Shown in pieces: positions 12,601 through 23,520 of a stretch of 64,000 bases of DNA. The stretch spans positions 8,618,381-8,682,380 of the forward strand of contig JABAKD010000011.1 in NCBI GenBank assembly GCA_012845835.1. Reading direction: 5' to 3'. A program made the translations under genes and the position numbers. Position 1 is the stretch's first letter. Every line of letters starts with the position of its first letter. Source of the DNA: Undaria pinnatifida. Its lineage: Eukaryota; Sar; Phaeophyceae; Laminariales; Alariaceae. A model generated the notes under the pieces. That model made no database searches. It had not been told where the DNA came from and saw only the letters and a program-made list of their open reading frames with translations.

Positions 12601-15600
12601 GCAGCCTTTTGGGGGGGCTTCACAGGTGGAAAGGGACGAAAACGCGTGACCAATGCGGCAGCCTCGCGGCCTTCAATAGGCATAAAACAGCAACCCGGAA
12701 AATTGCCGCGTTTATTGGGGAGGAGCGCGATGTTTTTAGTTCTGGAACTGCTCTTCAAATGTTCCTACAGCAGTCGTTGTTAAACAGCATGCTCGCAGAC
12801 ACACACAGAGGGACCGCTGAGTCTAGACGGCCGCCGTCATCGCCGTGCGTCCCTGGCATACTGCTGCTGTCGTCGGTACGCGTCCTACGAGAAGGTACAC
12901 AGTATTACCTCTTTTTGGCTAAGGTGCTCTGACCGACGGGGCTCCTAGATTTGATCAGTTACACCAACGCACTACGCAACTCAATTTGGAAACCCTTTGT
13001 GTCGTCCATAGGGTGTTTGAGATGTACCAACTATTGTGGGGTAGTTGGGTAGAAGTAGGTTATATAGGAAAATATATACCGGGTACCGGGGAAAATAATA
13101 TGGGTATTGAAAACCGCCAGACGTCGCAATGCAAGGCCAACCCAACCCACGGTAAAAAAAAAAACAGCAAAAAAAATGGCGGGAGAACACACGTTTTCGT
13201 ACATTTTTTCTTGTTTTCGTTTTTTTCTAACCCGATTTTGTTTCGTGGGTTGGCTGTCCTCGGGTTGTGACATTGGTGGGGTTCACTATTACTTTCGCAT
13301 GTTTTCCAACCCAACAGAGGACATGCACATGCTACGGGGGGTAGAGGCCGGGGCTGGCCAATCAGATGGCGTCCTGGAGCCATTGATTGCGGTCACTGAA
13401 ATAGAAGAAGTACCCCGAGGTCGACCACAAAGGCGCCGGGTATACCCGATTTTGGCCACTAGTGTTGTTTTTAATGTTTCCCAAAGTGTTGCACACCCTC
13501 TATCGCTGTTTAATGTGTTCGTGTGAGGGTACGATAATAGTCATCGGGTTGTATTTCACTTTTTTTCATCAAAATGCGTTTTTTTTTGAGGAGGGGGGTG
13601 AGGGATGGAGCGCTCTCTTCGCGCAATAAACCTCTACGGAAACGAGGTGCGCTAATAATACCGCACTATTAGCACATAGAACGCATAGTTTTGCTGGTGA
13701 CTCGTCTCTCTATAACTATGCGACTTGCAAACTGATGGGAATATGGATTGCGCATGTATATACCGTTGCCTCTGTTTTCCTTTTATGTGTGTGTCCCTCC
13801 CGTCAAGGTGTTCGTAAAGGAGCCCGGAAGCATCGGAGGACAGCAGTTCATCGTGGAGGAATGCTCCGAATGCGACGTGTATCTGCTGGACCACACGGCG
13901 GCTCTCGCCATTGACATGTGTGTCGACTGCCGAATCTTCGCAGGGCCGTGCGAATCGAGGTATATACATGATACGAGCAAGGTCTTGCGGCCTTGGCTCA
14001 TTGCGCTGCCGTTGCCTCACGGTAGTACCGGTCTTTCGCCCATCGGGCGAATCCTTTCACATATTACCACAAAAATTATCCCCAAGCTAACTGCAAATGG
14101 AATGGTAGTGGTCCCGCTATACGAGCAGTGTCGGTGTGTGCCAGCCGGAAACACCGGCACTACAGCGGCAACCGGCACTACTCTGCATACTCCCACTGCT
14201 TGCTGTTCCCATATGTGCCAAGCGATTTCACAGGCACTATATCGGGCAACCGGCACTGCTCAACCGGCACTATAGAGGGACATGTACTGTGATGTATCAC
14301 CAAGAACGTCGATGCAGTTGCAAAGGGGTCAGAGACTACACACGACACAGACATGGAAGTGTGCGGGTCTCGAGTAAGCTTCGTGCGTACCCGCCCTCCG
14401 GAGGACTAAAAGCAGTGTTCGACATCCTGACCCGCTGTATGTACGTACGATAGCTTCCGATTCGCGCTGTGTATGAGTACCACTTTGTTGTTGGCCTCGA
14501 AGAGGCGTGCACAGCAAGGTATTGAGGGGGTGGTTTCCACATGTTCTCCGGTTTGACCGATGGATTGGGACTCCAGGTGGTTGATTGCTGTCATCGGCGT
14601 CTGTTCACGGGACATTTTGTTTTCGGGCGAGAGCGGCTGAACAAAAAGTTTTGTTCAGTTCGTTGATGTTACCTAGACCGCAGACGCTAATTTGAATAAA
14701 TAGCATCAGAGAATGTCCTGCCGTTGCGCGGAGAAGACCAACTTACGTATCGCACGGTCGACAGGCGCACGACAGACACAGTGTTTATTATTACCTTCCT
14801 CCCATGTCTCGCTCTCTTCCCCCCCCTCCCTCCCTCCCTCCCTCCCTCCCTCGGCAAACCTCCTCCTTTGCAAACACCGTACACAGCGTATTCATTCGGG
14901 ACTGCAAAAATTGCACAATAGTGGTGGCTTGCCAGCAGTTCCGCACTCGAGACTGCTCGGGCTGCACCTTTTTCCTGTTCAGCGCAACGCAGCCTGTCAT
15001 TGAATCGTCGGTAGACCTTCGCTTCGCGTGCTACACCCTCGATTACTTCAGGTACGGGGGTGGTTGCGGTCGTGAACGTACAGGTTACGAAGAGAGTGCA
15101 CGTAGCGTTTATGACCTCCCTCGCTTAAACCCTCTAGAGTAGCAAACTGCAGAAACGATTGTATCGAAAACGATTTTATACTTCGTATGATAGTAAATAA
15201 AACTTCGACGCGCCCGTTTCCAAGTAGTTAGGGCCGTTCCCTCTACGAACGCAAAGACGTCACGAATATTGACAAAATGTCACGATTCCTGACGTTTTGA
15301 AATTATGATAATTCATGTTTTGAAAAGAAAAAAGAAAAAAGAAGGTCGCGAATTTTTGTTGAAAGCCCTGACATCATATTATTGTGGGATATGTCAAAAC
15401 GATTCAAAGTTTGGATTTTTGGATTCCTTGACAAAAAATGCGACGTTTCGCGAAAAAGTCGCGTTTTTATATATCACGATTCTTCCTGACATTTTTTTCT
15501 AATGGTGTTCGTTAGGATCGGCCCTCGGTAGTCCCCCCCCCAAAAAAACGTTGGTGGGAATTAACTACTGCAAGAATCTCCCCCTCCCCCAAAAAAAAAT

Positions 15601-18600
15601 CCTAAACATTTATTCCAAGTAGTTAGTCCCCCGGAAAATAAGCTGGTGCACATCCACCCCCTGCCACTTGATATTGAGAATATTTATACAACACAGACGT
15701 TCACCCCGGCTAGAACCATTCCATGGTCTATATGGGTACGTAACAACGAGTATATCGATTGAAAAAAAAACAGTAATGAGATTCCAATGGCATTGACTTT
15801 GGGCCGTAGATTCTCAGTTAAAGAGCCCCGCCAATCCTTCCAAAATTGCTTTGGTAACAAAAAAAATGTTACGCTTGTCGTAACACGCTTGTTTACGCTT
15901 CTGACCCCCCCCCCCCCCCCGTCCCCTCCAACTCCAACCGCTGTGGCTCATACGCAGCTTCACAAGGAAGCTCTCCCCCCCCCCCCCCCCCCCCCCCTCT
16001 CAACTCCAGCCGCTGTGGTTCATGCGCAGCTTCCCAAGGACGCACGCTAGGTTACCTATGTATCGTTTTTTTTTTATGGGGTTCTTCAGTTGAGGAGGTC
16101 TTTGGCTTCGAAGGGAAACCTTGATTAATTCCACAAAAAAACTAAAAGGAGCAATCCGATGAACACACCCGTCCGTGGCCCCAGCTATAAAAAAAAAAGA
16201 AAACGTTCTAAGAAAACGCTCTTTTTTTGTTTTTTGCGAAACAAGAATAACCAGCACCATTCCCACGATCGGGCCAAGAGGCGTTCTACGGTATCCCCCC
16301 CCCCCAACACTTTTCTTTAACGAAGTCGCCGGTTTCAAAACCAGCTCCCGGGCGTATTTCCTGCAATACGGCGTCCCTTGACACCCCGACGCCGTCATCT
16401 TTCGACAGCCCTTTGCCAAAAAGAAAGTATGTGACAGATGTTTTTCGAATAACATCCTTCCTCGTGTGAAGCAGCCATGAAACGGTCGTAAAAAAGAAAA
16501 TCGCTGGTTTTTCAGGGGGGGGGGGCTATCGTAGAATCAGTCCTAAGGAGCCCCTTGGCCTTTTCAGAAAAATGTGCTATGCCAAAAAGTGGTATAGCTT
16601 AGAGCCTCGATCGTAGCACACGCGTCCATACATCCCATCCCATCACACCCCACCCATCCCATCCACTCCATCCATCCCATCCACCCCATCCATCCATTCA
16701 TCCATCCATTCACGCGCGGCTTTCCGATTGTGCATTCATACTGCATACACCCTTGCCGTTCAACCTCACGGCCAAACTGATATTAGGATGAAAAATAAAT
16801 CGAGCTTGAGCTTGTCGTCCGAGTCGGGTTTTTCGTGTAAGCGCCGCGGTCTCGAATCAAGCCAGCTGCCCTATCGTCTTCCACCCCCGATGCCGCGCGC
16901 GCAGCCTTGCAGGGCAGTTTGCTGCGGCCAACCTCTCGGTGTGGAACAACAAGTGGAGCCAGATCTTCAACTTTACTGGAGGCGAAGGGGACTGGTCGTG
17001 CCTACCGCAAGGATCGCACCACAGGTCACAAGCCAAACCGCCACCCGTACCAAACCGCACCCAACCGCACCTAACCAAACGGCACCAAACGGCACCGCAT
17101 CGAACCGCACGAAACCGCACCGCACCACATCGCACCGCACCGTAACAAACCGCAACAAACCGCGCCAAACCGCGTCACACCGCACCGCCTAAAAAACACA
17201 ACAAACCGCACAAGCCGCACCGCACCGAACCGCACCAAACCGCACGACACCGCACCACACCGTACCAACCCGCATCAAATCGCAGCGCATCGGACCGTGC
17301 CAGTAACGAACCACAACAAACCGCACCAACCCGTATCACACCGCACCGCAACAAGCCACAACAGACCGCACACACCGCGCCATGCCAAACCGCACCAAAT
17401 CAAACCGCACCACACCGCACCAACCGGCACCAACCCGCGACAAAACCGCAGCGAGCCTTACCAAACCGCGCCAAACCGCAACAAATCGCACCGCATCACA
17501 CCGGAACAAGCCGCAACCAAACGCAACGAACCACAACGAACCACAACAAACCGCACCGAACCGCTCCAAACCGCTCCAAACCGCGTCAAACCTCAAGTAA
17601 AACCGCAACAATAGACCCTTCACCAGGCTGCGCCGAACCTAACCGATTCTCGGCTGACGTGCCCGAACCAACCATTCTCAATTGTGACCGCCGTGAATAC
17701 TCGTGCTGCTGAGCTGCAGGTGTTTTCTTGACGCCGAGGATATATTTTTCTCTGTTGATGTCGGTAGTAGACTTTGCCGGAAGCAGTCGTTCTTAAAGCA
17801 ACCGTGAGAGCGAACATAATGGCCGCAGGAATTCCATTGCTACAGACCGAGGACGAAGTTGGACATTCACAGTGTCTAGGAGACGACGTACACGCCACCA
17901 CTGAAGGAGTTCTTGCTTTGGACCAGGCAGGGGTTTCCTTGCGCTGTGTCCAGCACATGAAATTATGTTTTTCTTGTGCCTAGTATATGTGTTGTGCAAT
18001 TGTCGAGAGCCAAGATAAGTCAACTCTACTATGTTGTTTTCTTGAGCTTTGTCGCGTTCTGTGTAATACGTGGTTTCTTTCTTGGATCCGAGCAGGGATT
18101 TCGCGAAGAACTGCTTGCCGGAAGCCGCGAGGCAACGAGTGGGGTACACCGAAAACACAAACGGAGCTGTTGTGCCCCTCACTGGTGAGACGTGAAAGCC
18201 TTCAGGGTGTCCTGTATTCCTGGAAAAAGGGAACACTTGAAAATATTTGAGGCGTGTATATAATGAGGATGTTCTCGTTTGGATCAAATATCGGTCAATC
18301 TACTGTAACGTCGGCGGTTTGTGTCCTCGAGCAATTTGACACCAACGGAGCAGTTGCCTCCCTCCACGGTGAGGAGCGGACGCCTTCATGCTTTTGTACG
18401 CGCCTGGCAGGGATTACTGGAAGATTCGTGGCATGCACGAGATTGGACACATGGGTAAAAGATCGCGGAAATGACCTCCGGTATCCTTGGAAAACATTTG
18501 TCGTATTTTGCTTTCCTGCGAGGTGTGCGCGTGGCTCTGAGAGCATCTCTGACAGCAAGTCTGCGAGAGGCGCAACTACGAGAGAAACGCAGTCGGCAAG

Positions 18601-20682
18601 CCCGCCAACACTCGTGCTTGAATGTACACCAACAGTCATGAGATAAGCGTCTGCTTCAAATACGCGTTCCGGGCAGGCATGAGGTACCTGTTCTAAGAAG
18701 CACACGTTGTCGACGAAAAAAAAAAAAAAAGAGCGCACGCTCATGGGTAAATGCGTGAACAACTAACAAAATGTCGCCATCTAGAAACTCGGCACAATTT
18801 TTTCCGCAATGGTGATATTTTCACGCTTCTTGTTTCAAATGTTATTTTCAAGACCCTTTTGACATTATCGCATTCGTCTTTGTTTTGATCGCTATATACT
18901 CATTCGTGACGCATGTTTTAGACCTTCCCACCTGTATCTCCTGTTTCCTCATTCCGTTCGGGTGTAACCTCTCGTCTCCACGCCTGCACGATTATCGACC
19001 AGCCGGCGTTCGAGGCCTGGCGTCGTCGGAAGAGACATGTTTCGTGGTGATTATGCCCAAGCACGTCGACTCCGTCTTGGGAAAACTCTTGGCTCGGGGG
19101 GGCGGGGACGGTGGAGGTGATTCCCCGCAACCTTCGAAGGCGGTGGCGCCTAGGCTGCTGAGAACGAAGCTCTTCCGCCCTCAACTGGTGGGTCTCATGG
19201 GAAATGTTCGGAAATGGTTTTGGACGGGGTGGGGGTCAGGGAGAGGGGGAGGGCTACGGGAGGGGGGTGGGGGGGTAGGGGGAGAGTAGGGGTGGATGGG
19301 CGGTGGCGGCGCCTTAGCTTCTCAGAACGAAGTTCTTCCGCCCCCAACTGGTGGGTTGGACGTGCGGAAGACGTGGTGGGGCGGCAAGGGGGAGACGCGG
19401 GGTGTACGGGGCGGAGTGCACTCGATATTCATGCATGGCCGTAGTCGTATGACCATAGACCCTCGCACTCCTATTATGCCGGGACGGAGATGTCGCATGT
19501 CGGGGTTTTCACCCACCAGGTTCACCAGCCGCGAAGCGTCGTGAGGTGTGGGGGGCAGAGGGGGGGATCGGGCCAGCAATGGGCGGGGGGGGCGGGGGCG
19601 GGGGCGGGCGGGAGAGGTAGGGCGTGGGTGGGCGCTACAGAGCCGAGAACGGGGGAGGGGGGGGGGGGCGCAAGGCCAACCTGTTCTTCCGCCTAGATCG
19701 CAAGTTTTTGCTGCAGTGTCGTCGCCGCCGATACCAACACACATCTCTCGCATTTTTTTTCAATTTCTCACGCGGCTCCACTATCGATAGGTTTATCCGG
19801 AGACGCCGCTTCAGTCTCCGCGCATGTGGTGACGGACAAAACGTGATTTTATGCAACATGTCATTTAGAGTGGGAGAGTACCTATTTGAGGAACCCAGCC
19901 TTCGTAAGAAAGACATCGTGTGTTAGGACATTAAAAATAAACCATGCAAACGCGAGCGAGTCGCTCGAGGGGGGGGGGGTCCGCTGAGAACGAGTGCAGA
20001 CCAAAGGTGATCGTCGGGCTGGTCAACCAAAGCCAGAAGGTTGTGCGTTTTCTTGCCCCTCACCGCCCTTGATTTCCTCACATTTCTCACACACACGGGC
20101 ATGCACACGCACAACGACCTTGCTGAGAAGGATGACAAACACAGGATAGTGGCTGGGTTGGTCAACCAAGTCAAGACGCTTGTGCCTTTTCGTTCTAACC
20201 CCCCCCAACTTTTCCGTTGTCCAAATAACCCACACACGCATCCGCACCACACACTCAAAAACATGCAGGCCCAGAGCAAGCCTTTCTTCGCAGGAGCTCC
20301 GGACGCCCTGATCGCTCTCGCCTCGTCCTCCCCCGTCCTGGGCATGCAGTGGGCCGGACAAGGGAGCAAGGAGGCCGCGTTTGACTTGCTTGTGGCCTCC
20401 GGTGTTGTTGCTGCCGCCGCGACCGCCGCCCCCACCCCCCCTTCCAACACGGCCGCCGCCCCCGCCGCCGCCTCCGCTGCCGCCGACGCTTCGGCCGAAC
20501 AAACGGATGGGGGTACGGAGGGGGGAAACAGCGAGACGGCAGTGGTAGCCGACGTGAAGGGGCAGGGTGGGGGGTCAACGACGGAGTTTTACATGGCGGT
20601 TGACGCGAAGGCGTCGTCGGCCAAGGCTAAGGTTTTCTTCGACCAGTGGGGGGAGGACAAGGGCACCTCATTAGCCGGCTAA
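9698..20682 (+). CDS. RP2-like: XRP2/RP2 homologue (TBCC domain protein)
   Basis: XRP2 proteins act as GTPase-activating proteins for ARL3 in ciliary/flagellar lipidated-protein traffic. Phase-compatible exons are 9698-9785, 10712-10806, 13808-13959, 14887-15051 and 16905-17024. A likely NDPK-like exon lies near 19015-19116, and a last exon runs 20269-20682 to TAA. The start MGNLFVKEK gives Met-Gly, suiting N-myristoylation. The TBCC part reads [45 protein letters not shown] and [14 protein letters not shown], matching the family in order. The last exon ([20 protein letters not shown]) resembles the C-terminal NDPK-like fold and contains an Ala/Pro-rich insert. QQFRTRDC includes the Arg expected for the catalytic arginine finger. 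The linker between 17024 and 19015 and one short piece before 20269 are unresolved. Confidence 0.85.
9808..9870. repeat. TACGAG hexamer microsatellite
   Basis: About ten units of GAGTAC/GAGCAC lie just after the donor of XRP2 exon 1. Reading through would add Glu-Tyr and Glu-His repeats before a stop. Confidence 0.85.
11409..11686. repeat. GATGATGGG/GATGGGGAT satellite array
   Basis: About 30 units of ATGGGGATG with occasional GGGGGTG variants lie in the XRP2 intron between 10806 and 13808. The minus-strand His/Pro or Ile/Pro frames are artefacts. Confidence 0.9.
12985..13175 (-). repeat. Dispersed ~185-bp repeat, copy 1
   Basis: On the minus strand: a T-run, GTGGGTTGGGTTGGCCTTGC, ATTGCGACGT, later CCTACTTCTACCCAACTACC and AGTTGGTAC. 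It matches 63030-63215 in order. Lies in an XRP2 intron. Confidence 0.5.
14814..14851 (+). repeat. (TCCC)n pyrimidine tract
   Basis: A long C/T-only run about 35 bases before the acceptor at 14886 of an XRP2 exon. It may act as part of the 3' splice signal. Confidence 0.7.
15240..15510 (+). repeat. Dispersed ~250-bp repeat, copy 1
   Basis: Contains AATGTCACGATTCCTGACGT, TTTTGAAATTATG and TGTCAAAACGATTCAAAGTT. The reverse complement of 22390-22640 holds these blocks in the same order. It lies in an XRP2 intron. Confidence 0.55.
15905..16050. repeat. Tandem duplication with poly-C tracts
   Basis: A C-run followed by CAACTCCAACCGCTGTGGCT and GCAGCTTCACAAGGA is repeated with a second C-run (about 20 C) and CAACTCCAGCCGCTGTGGTT. 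The unit is close to 68 bases. Confidence 0.7.
16630..16715. repeat. CCATC microsatellite
   Basis: Degenerate CATCC/CATCCCATC units in the XRP2 intron before the exon at 16905. Confidence 0.8.
17030..17606. repeat. CCGCACCAAA-type minisatellite
   Basis: Nearly 580 bases of degenerate ACCGCACCAA/ACCGCAACAA decamers and pentamers follow the TBCC-end exon of the XRP2 gene. Many spurious frames arise from it on both strands. Confidence 0.85.
19138..19368. repeat. Two diverged copies of a ~55-bp segment
   Basis: GAACGAAGCTCTTCCGCCCT then CAACTGGTGGGT (first copy) and GAACGAAGTTCTTCCGCCCC then CAACTGGTGGGT (second copy) lie about 160 bases apart, just after the NDPK-like XRP2 block. Confidence 0.6.
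19423..19550 (+). repeat. Dispersed repeat 'CATAGACCCTCGCA', copy 1
   Basis: Contains TTCATGCATGGCCGTAGTCG followed by TATGACCATAGACCCTCGCA. The same order occurs at 63771-63880 and, reversed, near 45738-45800, 54246-54300 and around the transposon at 50660-51860. Here it lies in the XRP2 gene. Confidence 0.6.
19945..20180. repeat. Two short copies of the GTTGGTCAACCAA repeat
   Basis: GCTGAGAACGAGTGCAGACC to GGCTGGTCAACCAAAGCC, then GATAGTGGCTGGGTTGGTCA, match the ends of the repeat pair at 5186-5830. They sit in the intron before the last XRP2 exon. Confidence 0.5.
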
Positions 20683-21570
20683 AATGCCACCCAATGATGT
20701 AGCAGGGGGAGCGGGGGCGGATATTCGGTGTATAAGAGGGCAAGGGGGGTTCTCATTAGCCGGTTAAAACGCCACCCAATGATGTAAGCGGGGGGGGGGG
20801 GGGGGGGTCTATTGAAGGAAAAGGGGACCTCGTTAGCCGGCAAAATCGCCACCCAATACTGCCTCCCAATGATGTAGGAGGGGGGGAGGGGGGGTCTATT
20901 GACTGGTGTGCGACCACTGTTTGGCCAATAGGCGATCTACTGGGTGGGGTGCGACCAATTGGCTAGTGTGCGACCTATTGGCCAACGTGCGGCCCATTGA
21001 ATGATGTACGGTCCATATACAAGGCGGAAAATGAATGTTTATGTACATATGCTGCTGTGCGGCCGGAGTATTTATGTTGGCGTTATCCGAGAGTTGCTTG
21101 CAGTTACCGCGTTGTTGATTTTTTTTTGTGGCGGGCGCCGGATTCCGACGTGTAGAGGAAGATAAACATACACGCCTCACGGAATTTTGCATGCTTGCGG
21201 CGCTCGGAAACCAATCACAGCTGCTGCGGGAAAAACGCTAAAAAAGTACATTCTGTCACGTACATGTTTCGAGGCTGCTGAAATGGTATTGACCTTTTTT
21301 GGGACTAAAAAATTGATATCGATCAATCACCCCGAGTAGCCCGTGCGCGCAGCTGTAGGAGGGCTAGGATCGTGATTTGTCTGTGCCGGACGCCACCTTA
21401 TTTGAGTTTCTTGTTCACACGGCGTACCGGTCTTTACCGTTCAAGTCCAAACGGTTGCTTGCCCTGTGATCCTCTTTTGGTTGCTGTGTCACCTCTCCAA
21501 CCGAAATATCACACGGGGGTCAAGATGAGATGCGCACGTTCATAAGAAAAAGAATACTAAAAACACGTTC

Positions 21571-21652
21571 ACAGCAGCAGCAGCAGCAGCGGCAGCGGCA
21601 GCAGCGGCAGCGGCAGCAGCAGCAGCAGCGGCAGCATCGGCGGCATCAGCAC
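21571..21652. repeat. CAG/CGG trinucleotide repeat
   Basis: CAGCAGCAGCAGCAGCAGCGG and similar, about 80 bases. It gives Gln, Ala or Leu runs in different frames and no supported gene. Confidence 0.85.
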
Positions 21653-21987
21653 CAGCGACGCGGGGTACACCACACGCCGTTGGGGAGACGAGAACGGGCG
21701 GGGGCGGTGCACGCGCGCGGCACCGACCATAATTTTCACGGGGGGAAAACAGATGTCGAAGAATGAGGACAATAGGCGCCGCCACTCGCCACGAAATCGA
21801 AACCGCTCGCTCGTTGACGGCCTTCGATGCGATCGTCCGTCGTTGATGTCCTTCGATGCAAGACAATCATGCATTATATCCTTCTTTCTCTTTCTCCGTG
21901 CCTAGACGTGACTCAGGTCCGGGGTCACTGCGCACACTCTTCTTCCCCCCTCCCCACTACGCTACGTGGCTTCATTTTATTCACTGC

Positions 21988-22203
21988 AAGAGGTATACCG
22001 TTTTGTGGCGTTGACCCGGGAGTGAAATTGGAGGTACCCCCCTACCGTAGCCTTGATCTAAGAGGTATACCGTTTTTTGGCGTTGACTTGGCAGTGAAAT
22101 CGGGGGTACCTCCCTACCGTAGCCTTGATCTAAGAGGTATACCGTTTTTTGGCGTTGACTCGGGAGTGAAATCGGGGGTACCCCCCTACCGTAGCCTTGA
22201 TCT
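21988..22203. repeat. 72-bp tandem repeat, three units
   Basis: Units at 21988, 22060 and 22132 begin AAGAGGTATACCGTTTT and continue GGCGTTGAC to CTACCGTAGCCTTGATCT. Because 72 is a multiple of three, both strands carry artificial repeated peptides. Confidence 0.8.
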
Positions 22204-22389
22204 GGCGGGAAGACTGTGGACAGCCCTTTCTTCACTCAACGACGAGTATCGAATGAATTACTTCGACCAGCTGAGGAGGTGAAACGTTTTCCGCAAGGAA
22301 GACGTTATTCCTGCCGCTGGAGTATACTCGTACATACTTCGTGCATATTAGAAGCAGTACAAGGGTCGTTCCTGATGAACGCAACAATT

Positions 22390-22640
22390 GTCACGGGAAT
22401 CCCGAAAAAAAAAAACGTGACATTTTCGCGAATCGTGATACTAATAAGATTTGTCCGGAATCCAGACTTTGAACCGTTTTTGACATGTCTGTTCCGTAAA
22501 GATTGATGACATGCGAGGAAATCTTCCTGCTGGCATACAAAACGTGTGTTTTTTTTCTTCTACGCACGTGACTTTTCAGAATTTCAAAAAGTCAGGAATC
22601 GCGACATATTATCAAAGCATTCGTGACATTTTTGCGTGAC
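22390..22640 (-). repeat. Dispersed ~250-bp repeat, copy 2
   Basis: On the minus strand it shows GTCGCGATTCCTGACTTTTT, GAAATTCTGAAAAG and ATGTCAAAAACGGTTCAAAG, in the same order as the copy at 15240-15510. Confidence 0.55.
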
Positions 22641-23429
22641 CCTTTTTTTTTTCACACACATCTACTTTCCAGTTTCTGGACAAGCCGCGGTCACAGGTGT
22701 CGTCCCTTCTCCCCCCCGGTTCTTGCCTTTCAATTTTATCACGCATAGGGTTCAGCAATCCCACTGCTCGTCGATTTTGCATCAAGTGTTGCTAACTCAC
22801 GCTCTCGCGCTCTCCGCAAGTCAACTTGTGCACATGAAAAAGTCCCCACGAATTCATACGAGTATGCACTCGGGGGGATTCGAACTCACGAAACTGACCT
22901 ATACCAGGGTCGAGGATAACCTGATACGCCACCGAGGTGACGCTTAGCTCTGTTGAAAGAATCTGATAGTGTACTATAGATATTTTTGCGCGAACATCAA
23001 CAAAACACACATGAAAAAAAGTAGTTTTGAGTGGCTATATATTCACGTGTTTGGGGGCGAGCTGCTCAGAATTCGTGAGCAACAACTTCTTTCTGCAGCT
23101 GTATAAGGAGGGCTACAATTTACAATCCATTGACTCTTTCCGATCTACATCCAGTCTCTTTACCACTCCCCACCCCCCATGCGTTGGGGGGAAAACACGC
23201 TTGGAGCATTATTAATAGAGTAAGGGATGTTTTTTTACTTTGACAAAAAGTGCACACAACATCTCAGACAGCTATTAATAGCTGCCGATCTATCTAATAA
23301 TACCTATATCAGATACATTGGTTCCTAAACACATTCATTCGTACTACTAGTACTAGCATTCTATAGGACTACGTACTCGATATAACCGCAGAAGGTTTCG
23401 TCCTGGAACTAGACTATATCACTAATTAT

Positions 23430-23520
23430 TATTTTTGATGTTGGAGGGAGACGACATCATCATCCACATTCGATCCTGTACTTTGATGTGCAGATATGTA
23501 TTGGTATCAGAGAGCGCATA
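23430..23520. mobile_element. Possible copia-type LTR retrotransposon remnant
   Basis: GATGTTGGAGGGAGACGA looks like a polypurine tract. ATTGGTATCAGAG, resembling the initiator-tRNA-Met primer site of copia elements, follows 50 bases later. Similar GATGTTAGAGGGAGACGA motifs occur at 1240-1300. No reverse transcriptase is present. Confidence 0.3.

Noticed and set aside
16728-17623. Several frames on both strands
   Set aside because: Translations of the CCGCACCAAA minisatellite. Only 16905-17024 fits the XRP2 family.
18295-18762. 155-codon minus-strand frame
   Set aside because: Lies in the XRP2 intron region on the other strand, and a plus-strand frame of similar quality overlaps it. Neither has support.
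21540-21874. Poly-Ala/Leu/Gln frames
   Set aside because: Result of the CAG/CGG repeat; no flanking coding signal.
22865-22950. Functional tRNA gene on the minus strand
   Set aside because: A- and B-box-like words are present, but acceptor and T stems do not pair; kept only as a SINE-like observation.
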